A stretch of 5,703 nt of DNA from Pseudomonadota bacterium. GTDB taxonomy: Bacteria; Chloroflexota; UBA6077; JAJPHF01. Both the position numbers and the translations under genes were made by a program. The notes below the pieces were generated by a model. It made no database searches, had not been told where the DNA came from, and worked only from the letters and a program-made list of their open reading frames with translations. Positions 1 through 5,484 of this stretch are shown here, one piece after another. Numbering within the stretch: the stretch's first letter is position 1; each line of letters opens with the position of its first letter. The stretch spans positions 1-5,703 of the forward strand of contig JAJPHF010000169.1 in NCBI GenBank assembly GCA_021325365.1, given 5' to 3'.

Positions 1-67
1 GGCTGATGCCGCCCGAGCGATAGGTCTGCGAGAAGTCGAGGAGCTGCGCGTTCAGCCCAACGTGCAC
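1..67 (-). CDS. Glycosyltransferase (GT4/group 1-like), N-terminal fragment running off the left edge
   Basis: On the minus strand a GTG start at 67-65 opens a frame of 22 codons beginning MHVGLNAQLLDFSQTYRSGG, which leaves the window at base 1. This is the characteristic first beta strand and loop of GT4-like retaining glycosyltransferases, which transfer sugars from nucleotide donors in exopolysaccharide or cell-surface glycan synthesis. The start is supported by a purine-rich GGGGAGG (79-73) five bases upstream. The same 67 bases recur exactly at 5637-5703, so this is either a second gene copy or the same locus seen twice across a circular or overlapping contig end. Family assignment rests on the N-terminal motif only; donor and acceptor cannot be inferred. 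Confidence 0.6.
   Translation of the reverse strand, partial: MHVGLNAQLLDFSQTYRSGGIS
1..67. repeat. Left copy of the 67-bp terminal direct repeat
   Basis: Identical over its full length to 5637-5703. Joining the two copies would give a 5,636-bp unit in which the minus-strand glycosyltransferase frame is continuous from its ribosome-binding site at 68-79, through the repeat, to its stop at 5485. Confidence 0.95.
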
Positions 68-118
68 CCCTGCCTCCCCACCGCCCGCCCGCTAGTCTAC
101 CCCACCCCCCGCCGCCCC
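67..118 (-). other. G-run block with G-quadruplex motif upstream of the glycosyltransferase
   Basis: The plus strand is C-rich here. The minus strand has G-runs at 118-115, 110-105, 103-100, 90-88, 86-84, 79-76 and 70-67. The last four runs are separated by loops of 1, 4 and 5 bases (C, CGGT, AGGCA), which meets the usual G3+N1-7 quadruplex pattern and overlaps the ribosome-binding site. The pattern is seen directly; folding and any effect on expression are inference. Confidence 0.5.
68..79 (-). promoter_or_regulatory. Shine-Dalgarno of the glycosyltransferase start
   Basis: Read on the minus strand the bases before the GTG at 67 are GGGGAGGCAGGG. GGGGAGG lies five bases from the start codon, which fixes this GTG as the start. 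The site sits inside a longer G-run block, so its accessibility may depend on DNA or RNA structure. Confidence 0.5.
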
Positions 119-143
119 GGCCAACCCGCGCCTTCGGCCGGGG
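115..143. repeat. Perfect 8-bp inverted repeat (hairpin)
   Basis: CCCCGGCC (115-122) pairs perfectly with GGCCGGGG (136-143) across a 13-base loop. It lies about 50-75 bases upstream of the glycosyltransferase start, next to the G-run block. There is no T-run on either side, so it is not a classic intrinsic terminator. It could be a leader hairpin or simply a product of high GC. Confidence 0.5.
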
Positions 144-164
144 AACATCCACATTTGGGCGGCA

Positions 165-180
165 CGTGGTAGACGCCACG
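165..180. repeat. Small 5-bp hairpin
   Basis: CGTGG (165-169) and CCACG (176-180) form a perfect stem around a 6-base loop. It overlaps the CACGTG palindrome at 163-168. Short, and possibly chance in GC-rich sequence. Confidence 0.3.
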
Positions 181-211
181 GCGCCTACACCCCGCGACAC
201 GGGCCAGTGTG

Positions 212-234
212 GCACCACGCGGCGCAAGTGGTGC
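212..234. repeat. Perfect 7-bp inverted repeat (hairpin)
   Basis: GCACCAC (212-218) and GTGGTGC (228-234) form a perfect stem with a 9-base loop. No T-run follows on either strand. It is one of several stems in this gene-poor stretch. Confidence 0.45.
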
Positions 235-374
235 GCGGCGCGCGATATCCTGGGTCGATTCGTCGCTGTCCGACTATCGAGCGAGGTTGCCTGTGAGAAG
301 GCGCTGCACGACACCGATCGACCTCCGGCGCCGCGGGCCCGGCCACGGGCGCAGCGATTTATCCGAGGAACGGT

Positions 375-462
375 CAAACGATGCTCCTTTACCGGGTGGT
401 TAACTGCTAGGCCGGGCGCGGGTCTGCGCGTGCTGGTCGGGCGCGGAAGATCGCATCGTTTG
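375..462. repeat. Widely spaced perfect 10-bp inverted repeat
   Basis: CAAACGATGC (375-384) is the exact reverse complement of GCATCGTTTG (453-462), separated by 68 bases that contain the imperfect direct pair CGGGCGCGG (413-421 and 439-447). It could be the closing stem of a structured RNA or the ends of a tiny degenerate element. A 10-bp match in about 0.9 kb is close to what chance allows. Confidence 0.3.
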
Positions 463-474
463 CCCCGTACGATA

Positions 475-513
475 CTCCCCCGCTGTCCCGCCGCGGGCCG
501 GCCGGCGGGGGAG
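475..513. repeat. Perfect 9-bp inverted repeat with nested stem
   Basis: CTCCCCCGC (475-483) pairs perfectly with GCGGGGGAG (505-513) across a 21-base loop. The loop contains a second short stem, CCCG (487-490) with CGGG (494-497). This is the strongest hairpin in the window. It is not followed by T residues on either strand, so it is not a standard rho-independent terminator. It could stabilise the 3' end of the operon mRNA or belong to an unrecognised structured RNA. Confidence 0.5.
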
Positions 514-706
514 GCCCCGGGCCGAGCGCGGGCGGCGGGTGCGGGGGAGGCGTGTACGGCGCAAGATAAGCGACCACGTCGCGCCAGACGGCGGGCGCTC
601 TCCGGCGCGCCTCGCGGCCTCTCTACTATGAACGTATTGGCGGGGTGGTACTCGTCCGGCAGGCCTGTGAGCAGCACGGGGGGCGCTTCTCCGTACGGTC
701 GGGCTG

Positions 707-728
707 CCGAGGGGCGCCCGGGCCTCGG
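707..728. repeat. 6-bp inverted repeat, GC-rich hairpin
   Basis: CCGAGG (707-712) pairs with CCTCGG (723-728) over a 10-base loop containing GGCGCCC. It lies about 235 bases beyond the stop of the minus-strand ligase. There is no adjacent T-run, so a terminator role is only a possibility. Confidence 0.35.
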
Positions 729-961
729 TCCGAATTCGCGCGGTGCTAGCGCCGGCGCTGCGCTTCGGTGGTATAGCGATCTATGCAGCGGTCCGTAGTA
801 CTAGTTTGTTGATGCCTTATGACCGGCCACGAGCCAGGGGTGTACTCTCGGCTCAATTCCCAAGCACTGGCTATGGTGGCGTACGGACCTCAAGCTGGGT
901 CGCGCACCCGGTTCTTGGCTATCGGCCCCACCTCAACAAAATACCGGTCGCAAAGGCCTGC

Positions 962-2485
962 CTACTGGGGCGTCTCGTGACTGATGTGCCCACCGCCAGG
1001 CGCCAAGCTCCCGTCCTGGGCCATGAGCGAGCCCGGCCGCTTAGGGCTCTTCGAGCGGATCGTCCCGTAGGGCACGAGGTCGATGTCGACTACCAGGCGC
1101 CCATCGCCACTCTCGTACACGGCCCGCAGGATCGCGCTGGACTGCAGCAGGCCCTTCACCACTCGCTCGTGGTACTGGGTGCGCAGCTCCTCGGCCGGGG
1201 CGATTCCCTGGCGCAACTCCACTGCCAGCCGGATGGTGGCGCGCCCCTCCTCGTCGGTGGACGCCGTGAGGTTGAAGTTGCTGGTGTGGTAAGCGTCCAG
1301 GCCCGTCTCCGCCAGGACGTGCGCCACCTGGTCGTTGTAGACGTTCACGCCATACACGATGACGCCGTCGGTGCGTCCAAACACGTACAGGAACGGTAGG
1401 GGACGCAGCGCAGCGGCCCCAAAGCCGCGGGCGCGCAGCTCGGCGGCGAGGTCACAGCCGTGGTCGCGACAACGCGCAAGCACCTCATCGAAGGAGAGCA
1501 GGCCACCGCGATCGTGCGTGTCGTAGCGGACGAGCGGCACGGCGCCGCGCATCGTCAGCAGGACATCACCGTTGGCGACTTGCAGGAAGTGGTTCAGGGG
1601 GTTGTACTGCGTGATCGAGGGAATGATCGGGCTCCCGAACAGGGCCTCGGTGAGCCCCGGCGTGCGCAGGCACAAGCGTCCGAGCAACAGGCAGAGGTGG
1701 GTCTCGTAGCCCGTGATCCCCGCGACTTCGGAGGTGCCGAACAGGTTGGTTAGCCCCTCGAGTCGCTCGGGATCCTTGCCCAGGTAGCGCAGGATGCGTT
1801 CGCGCAAGCCGAGCGGCATATACTCGCCGCCCGCGAGCACGCCGGTATGGAGCGCGGCCCAGTCGATGCCCCGTGCCACGCCGCTCTCTAGCAGCTGCGC
1901 GAGCGGCGCGGGGTAGCCAACCAGCACGATCTGGTCGTAGTGCGGGCCGAGCTCCTCCACGAACCGGAAGGTCTCCTCGACGTTGAGCCCCGGCGTGACC
2001 ATGCTCCCGCGCACGCCGGGCTGCGCGAAGAAGCTCGCGCCCATCTGCGACACCGAGGTGCCATATCCCCAGGGGCCAATGCCGACACACACCACGAGTA
2101 AGGTGGCGCGCTCCCGAATCCGGAAGTGGTCTTGCAGCATAGCGGTGACGGCCCGGATCATGCCCTCGCCCTGCTCCGGGAAGCGTGGCCAAAGCGTCGG
2201 CTCGCCCGAGGAGCCCGAGCTGAGGGTGATCCGGGTTGCGCGCGCGACATCCTCCTGGCGGCAGCGCTCAGCGAGCGGGTAGCGAGAGAGGTAGGACGCC
2301 TTATCCATGATGGGCAGCGCGCAGAAGTCGGCGAAGCTACGTAGGCGGCGCGCGTCGTAACCGGCGGCGCGCAGAAAACGGCCGTAGGCGGGCACCTGCG
2401 CGGCCGCCTCCTGGGCCACCCGCAACGCCCAGGTCTCGGCCTGCCGCACGGCGTCCTGGTGTGCAGGCGCGACGGGAGCGTTCAT
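962..2485 (-). CDS. PaaK-like adenylate-forming ligase (phenylacetate-CoA ligase superfamily)
   Basis: A 507-residue member of the AMP-dependent synthetase/ligase superfamily, closest in style to PaaK/LuxE-type enzymes. These activate a carboxylic acid with ATP to an acyl-adenylate and pass it to CoA or another acceptor; a cytosolic enzyme is expected. Core motifs are in order: the phosphate-binding loop SSGSSGEPTLWP (89-100), NLFGTSEVAG (247-256, equivalent of YGxTE), PLVRYDTHDRGG (317-328, equivalent of the Y-RTGD motif), and FGRTDGVIVYGVNVY (369-383, hinge and start of the C-terminal subdomain). A basic tail, SKSPKRPG (478-485), has Lys479 and Lys482 as candidates for the A10-type lysine. 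I chose the ATG at 2485 because GGAGG sits five bases upstream; a longer frame from 2524 would overlap the upstream gene. It starts 25 bases after the lipoprotein stop, so the two are probably co-transcribed. The substrate cannot be read from sequence. Alternatives are an F390-synthetase-like or acyl-protein-synthetase-like enzyme. Confidence 0.85.
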   Translation of the reverse strand: MNAPVAPAHQDAVRQAETWALRVAQEAAAQVPAYGRFLRAAGYDARRLRSFADFCALPIMDKASYLSRYPLAERCRQEDVARATRITLSSGSSGEPTLWPRFPEQGEGMIRAVTAMLQDHFRIRERATLLVVCVGIGPWGYGTSVSQMGASFFAQPGVRGSMVTPGLNVEETFRFVEELGPHYDQIVLVGYPAPLAQLLESGVARGIDWAALHTGVLAGGEYMPLGLRERILRYLGKDPERLEGLTNLFGTSEVAGITGYETHLCLLLGRLCLRTPGLTEALFGSPIIPSITQYNPLNHFLQVANGDVLLTMRGAVPLVRYDTHDRGGLLSFDEVLARCRDHGCDLAAELRARGFGAAALRPLPFLYVFGRTDGVIVYGVNVYNDQVAHVLAETGLDAYHTSNFNLTASTDEEGRATIRLAVELRQGIAPAEELRTQYHERVVKGLLQSSAILRAVYESGDGRLVVDIDLVPYGTIRSKSPKRPGSLMAQDGSLAPGGGHISHETPQ

Positions 2486-2495
2486 CCCACCCTCC
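2486..2495 (-). promoter_or_regulatory. Shine-Dalgarno that sets the ligase start
   Basis: The minus strand reads GGAGGGTGGG immediately before the ATG at 2485, giving a canonical GGAGG (2495-2491) with a five-base spacer. This favours ATG 2485 over the upstream in-frame start at 2524, which lies inside the preceding gene. Confidence 0.7.
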
Positions 2496-2510
2496 GGCCC
2501 AGATCGGCAC

Positions 2511-3617
2511 TCAACGCGCGGCATCGAGCGTCTGGGCCGCGTAGTCGGCGAACTGCGGGTCGAGGAGTGCGGTCAGGTCCGGCTTCTGTGTGACGTAGCC
2601 CCGCTCCACCAACCAGTCGAGCATCGCTTGCATCCCCTCGGCGTTCACTCGTCCATCGCGCGGCACCGGGAAGTAGCCGGACTGCTCGATGACTTGGGGG
2701 CTGATGTGCGCGGCCTCGGCGAGTATGGCGACGATGGCCTCGCGGTCGCGTCCATACTCCATAGCGTCCATGTAGTCGCGCGCACCCTTTAGGTAGGCCA
2801 CTGCCCAGCGCCGGGCCGCCTCAGGCCGCTCGTGGGCAAACTGATCGGAGTAGGACATCACCGCGACCTGGCCGCCGGGGATGTACTGGTCGGCGTTGAG
2901 GACACGGGTCGCGAAGCCGCGCTGTTCCGCGATTGTGCCGAAGGGCTCCGGGAAAATAGCCACATCCAGACTACCCGCGCCCAGGGCAGCGACGGCGTCG
3001 GGGAAGGGCATCACCTTGGTCTCTACATCCTGCGCCTGGAGGCCGACGGAGGCAAGCAGGCGGTCCAGTGCCCACTCATTGATTACGCCCTGTTGGTTCT
3101 GCCCCACGCGCTTCTTGCGGAGGTCCGTCAGATCGTGGACGACGGGGCCGTCCGGCCCATTGCGAGCGACCATCGGGAAGCCGTTCCCCTGGGCCTCGAC
3201 CTGAGACCCGGACAGCGCCATCGTGATCCGAATCCCGCGTGCGAGGGCGTTGAACAGTTGAGCGTTGGGTGTAGTCGACCCCACGTCCAGTTGCCCTGTG
3301 GCCAGCGGCGCCACGATCTCGGTCGTGCTGCCGAACTCCTCGGGGCGTGGTGCGATACCCTGCTCCTCGAAGTACCCGCGCGCCACGGCCACCTGAAGCC
3401 CACCGGCTAACCCTTGGGTGTTGGCGACGCGTACGCTCTCTAGCCGCGTGCCAGTAGGGACGCCAGTGGGCAAGGCCTGCGCCGACTGCGTAGGGACGGC
3501 CGTCGGCACCGGGCTAGGCACCAGCGTCGGCCGCTGCGTCGTAGAAGGGCCCGTACAGGCCATGCACCAGAAGAGGCCACCACCAATCGCGAGGCCGGCT
3601 AGTCTACTCCGTTCCAC
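2511..3617 (-). CDS. ABC transporter substrate-binding lipoprotein, NMT1/THI5 (NitT/TauT) type
   Basis: A 368-residue extracytoplasmic solute-binding protein. It has a basic start (MERSR), a hydrophobic stretch and a probable lipidated Cys21 (FWCMAC). A Pro/Thr/Ser-rich linker of about 35 residues (22-56) follows, of the kind that tethers lipoproteins to the outer face of the membrane. The binding fold begins at SVRVAN and shows family hallmarks: LQVAVARGYFEEQGI (74-88), PLATGQLDVG (104-113), DLRKKRVG (165-172) and LDVAIFPEPF (217-226). Relatives bind nitrate, sulfonates, thiamine precursors or aromatic acids; the ligand here is unknown. I prefer the GTG at 3617 because it gives a normal 20-residue signal, with purine-rich GAGAGAAGAG just upstream. 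The frame also stays open to a TTG at 3653. The -3 position of the lipobox is Cys rather than Leu, so lipidation is likely but not certain. It leads an operon with the ligase. No permease or ATPase gene is in the window. Confidence 0.85.
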   Translation of the reverse strand: MERSRLAGLAIGGGLFWCMACTGPSTTQRPTLVPSPVPTAVPTQSAQALPTGVPTGTRLESVRVANTQGLAGGLQVAVARGYFEEQGIAPRPEEFGSTTEIVAPLATGQLDVGSTTPNAQLFNALARGIRITMALSGSQVEAQGNGFPMVARNGPDGPVVHDLTDLRKKRVGQNQQGVINEWALDRLLASVGLQAQDVETKVMPFPDAVAALGAGSLDVAIFPEPFGTIAEQRGFATRVLNADQYIPGGQVAVMSYSDQFAHERPEAARRWAVAYLKGARDYMDAMEYGRDREAIVAILAEAAHISPQVIEQSGYFPVPRDGRVNAEGMQAMLDWLVERGYVTQKPDLTALLDPQFADYAAQTLDAAR

Positions 3618-3771
3618 ACTCTTCTCTCGCGCGGCGCACTCGACCACGAGCAAGTGCGCCGTCCGTAGTGCTCGGTGATTACAGGATACAACGGTCGCCG
3701 CCGCTGGGACGCGAATGGTCCCGACTCTGCGCTTCTTCGTAAACTACCTGTTACAGTTCTGACCAGAAGCA
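3618..3771. promoter_or_regulatory. Divergent promoter region between lipoprotein operon and kinase
   Basis: These 154 bases separate two genes transcribed away from each other. The minus strand has TGTAAT at 3683-3678, a 5 of 6 match to a sigma70-type -10 box, about 60 bases before the GTG at 3617, but no good -35. The plus strand has TACAGT at 3752-3757 (4 of 6), very near the kinase TTG start and weak. The perfect inverted repeat GGGAC (3706-3710)/GTCCC (3718-3722) lies between them and could be an operator. Local AT content is higher than in the flanking genes. Confidence 0.4.
3706..3722. repeat. Inverted repeat in the divergent intergenic region (candidate operator)
   Basis: GGGAC and GTCCC are perfect half-sites, five bases each, with a 7-base spacer. 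The site sits 23 bases upstream of the candidate minus-strand -10 box. A 12-bp half-site centre spacing would suit a dimeric regulator, but no regulator gene is in the window and the arms are short enough to be chance. Confidence 0.3.
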
Positions 3772-5475
3772 TTGGGCGTTCCACGGGGCGACGATAACGG
3801 CCACGGTGGCTGGCCGGACACGGCTGGCTCGAAGGGAAGGACTACGGGTACAACGGCAGGTGGTGAGGCCGGCCCGCCTACGAAGTCCGAGGCCGCGGTT
3901 CTCGCGACCGCCCTGTTCGCGGCCACCGGGCAGGTCGCCGCGGAGGTGGACAACGCGCGGGTCGGCGCGACCGTCGTGGAGCAGGCAGCGCGGCTGCTGA
4001 GCGCGGCCGACGTGCGTCTCACGCTCCTCGACCAGTCTTCCGACACGCTCGTCCTACATAGTGCCGTCGGCCCGGCGGCTGCCGCGCTGGGGACGCACCA
4101 GCCGAGCGGAGCTGGCCTGGCGGGCACTGTGCTGCAGACAGGCACGCCGGTGCGGCGGCCAGCCGTTCCGTCCACGCCGGTGGCCGGGTCCGCCGACGAG
4201 CCGCCGGGCCCGGCGGTCGCCGTACCGCTGCGGGACAAGGGGCTGCTCTTGGGCGTCCTCCTCGCCGGGCGCCCGCGGACAGCGGCCCAGTTCACAGTCA
4301 CCGACCAGATGGCGCTGCAGGTGCTTGCCGACCTGGCGGGGGCCCGCCTGGGGACGGCTTACCTGTCGGCCGCGCGGCAGGCCCGCGCGCGCGAGTTAGC
4401 GGTGCTCGATCCAGCCTGGCGGCCGCCGCCCGATCAGGCCGGCGACTTCATCCTCGTCGTGAAGAACCGCCGCCAGGTGATCGACGCCGACGGGGCGGCC
4501 AGCCGCTTCCTGGGCTACCCGCGGCCGGCGCTCCTGGAGCGCGTGCTGGCTGACATTATCCCCATGCCGGCGTGGGCCGACCAGGTCGACAACCTCGGCG
4601 CGATCCGCGGCGAGATGCTCGCAGGCAAGACGTTTACGTTCGACACGGTCGTGCGGCGCCGCGATGCGAATCTGATCCCGGTGCGGCTGGAGTTACGCGC
4701 GTTCCCCGTGCCCGATGGGTTCGTCGCACGTGGCATCTTTCACGACCGCCGCACGGAGGAGCGGGCCCAAGCCTGGGCGCTCCAGGCGGAGACGCTGCGC
4801 CTGCTGTCGGATATTGGCTCGGGCCTGGCCCACGCCATCAACAGCCCTCTGGCCATCGTTCTCGGCAACATGGAGATGCTCCTCGGCGAGACCCAGGACC
4901 CCGACGTGCGCGCCCTGCTGGAACCGGCCCGCAACGCTGCCGAGCGCATCTCGCGCGCCCTGCAGGACCTGCAGCGTTTCGCTCGGCCGGTGATGCCCGG
5001 CGCCTGGACGGAGATCGATGTGGGGCAGCTCGCGCGCGACTCGGTCGAGGCGAGCCGACCGCTCTGGGAGACCGGGTCGAAGGCCGCCGGTCAATCGATT
5101 TGCGTCCGCGTCGAGGTACAGGGCCGCTTACCAATCCGCGGGCATGCCCTCGAACTCCAGGAGGCACTGCACGAGCTGCTGACCAACGCGGCCCAGGCAC
5201 TGCCGGAGGGGGGCACCATCGTTGTCCGCACTGAGGATGCACAGGGGCAGGTGGCGATCACGGTGGCCGACGACGGTGTCGGGATGTCGGAAAACATACG
5301 CCAGTTCTGCATGGAGCCGTTCTTCACCACACGCCGTCCGTCCGGCAATGGACTGGGCCTGAACCGCGTGGAGCATATCGTGCAGCGGCACCGGGGCACC
5401 GTCGAGATCGAGAGCGCCGAGGGCCAGGGCACGCGCGTCACCCTCCGGTTCCCGCTCCTCCGCAGCAACGACTAG
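3772..5475 (+). CDS. Soluble sensor histidine kinase, GAF-PAS-HisKA-HATPase
   Basis: A 567-residue two-component kinase with no transmembrane segment, so it should sense a cytoplasmic signal. Residues 1-38 are Gly-rich and probably disordered. A GAF-type domain (about 40-205) shows the family strings LTLLDQSSDTLVLHSAVG and AVAVPLRDKGLLLGVLLAG. A PAS-type domain (about 224-325) runs from DFILVVKNRRQVIDADGAASRFLGY to the end of the sheet at GIFHDRR. The dimerisation/phosphoacceptor helix has His354 in LAHAINSPLA. The ATP-binding domain is complete: N-box with Asn472 (HELLTNAAQAL), G1 DDGVGM (500-505), F-box MEPFFTTR (514-521) and G2 GNGLGL (525-530). The residue after the phosphoacceptor His is Ala instead of the usual acidic residue. 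The only available start is TTG 3772, since an in-frame TGA lies at 3760; AGAAG upstream is a weak ribosome-binding site. No response regulator is adjacent. It diverges from the lipoprotein-ligase operon, so control of that operon is plausible but unproven. Confidence 0.9.
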   Translation: MGVPRGDDNGHGGWPDTAGSKGRTTGTTAGGEAGPPTKSEAAVLATALFAATGQVAAEVDNARVGATVVEQAARLLSAADVRLTLLDQSSDTLVLHSAVGPAAAALGTHQPSGAGLAGTVLQTGTPVRRPAVPSTPVAGSADEPPGPAVAVPLRDKGLLLGVLLAGRPRTAAQFTVTDQMALQVLADLAGARLGTAYLSAARQARARELAVLDPAWRPPPDQAGDFILVVKNRRQVIDADGAASRFLGYPRPALLERVLADIIPMPAWADQVDNLGAIRGEMLAGKTFTFDTVVRRRDANLIPVRLELRAFPVPDGFVARGIFHDRRTEERAQAWALQAETLRLLSDIGSGLAHAINSPLAIVLGNMEMLLGETQDPDVRALLEPARNAAERISRALQDLQRFARPVMPGAWTEIDVGQLARDSVEASRPLWETGSKAAGQSICVRVEVQGRLPIRGHALELQEALHELLTNAAQALPEGGTIVVRTEDAQGQVAITVADDGVGMSENIRQFCMEPFFTTRRPSGNGLGLNRVEHIVQRHRGTVEIESAEGQGTRVTLRFPLLRSND

Positions 5476-5484
5476 TATCTTGTG

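Larger units (their letters stand above)
68..961. other. Long gene-poor region between the ligase 3' end and the glycosyltransferase start
   Basis: I find no convincing gene in these 894 bases. The longest open frame (plus, 166-798) has low-complexity Arg/Ala/Gly/Pro composition, no ribosome-binding site, no recognisable motif and rare AGA/AGG codons. No long minus-strand frame exists here. I see no tRNA or rRNA. The region is very GC-rich over roughly 100-760, falls in GC toward 960, and contains several perfect inverted repeats listed separately. It would hold the 3' end of the operon transcript and the upstream region of the glycosyltransferase. Confidence 0.6.

Noticed and set aside
240..262. 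T-loop-like GGTCGATTC suggesting a tRNA
   Set aside because: No matching acceptor stem, D-arm or anticodon arm can be drawn around it.
748..759. Perfect 12-bp palindrome AGCGCCGGCGCT
   Set aside because: About one such palindrome is expected by chance in a window of this size and GC content, and it has no context suggesting a binding site.
166..798. 210-codon plus-strand open frame in the gene-poor region
   Set aside because: It starts at GTG without a ribosome-binding site, is Arg/Ala/Gly/Pro-rich, has no recognisable motif, uses scattered AGA/AGG and A/T-ending codons, and long open frames are expected in GC-rich DNA.
787..805. Near-repeat of GTCCGTAGT with the divergent promoter region (3661-3669)
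   Set aside because: Only 9 exact bases are shared between two non-coding stretches, about what chance predicts. No symmetry or positional logic supports a shared operator.
743..1399. 218-codon plus-strand open frame
   Set aside because: More than half is antisense to the ligase, whose motifs are clear. The rest has no motif or ribosome-binding site.
3744..4301. 185-codon minus-strand frame over the kinase N-terminus
   Set aside because: It is antisense to the GAF domain of the kinase and has the low-complexity Ala/Ser/Pro/Thr composition typical of shadow frames.
4572..5234. 220-codon plus-strand frame inside the kinase
   Set aside because: It is a +1-type shadow of the kinase with Arg/Pro/Gly-rich composition. 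The kinase frame carries all the conserved boxes.
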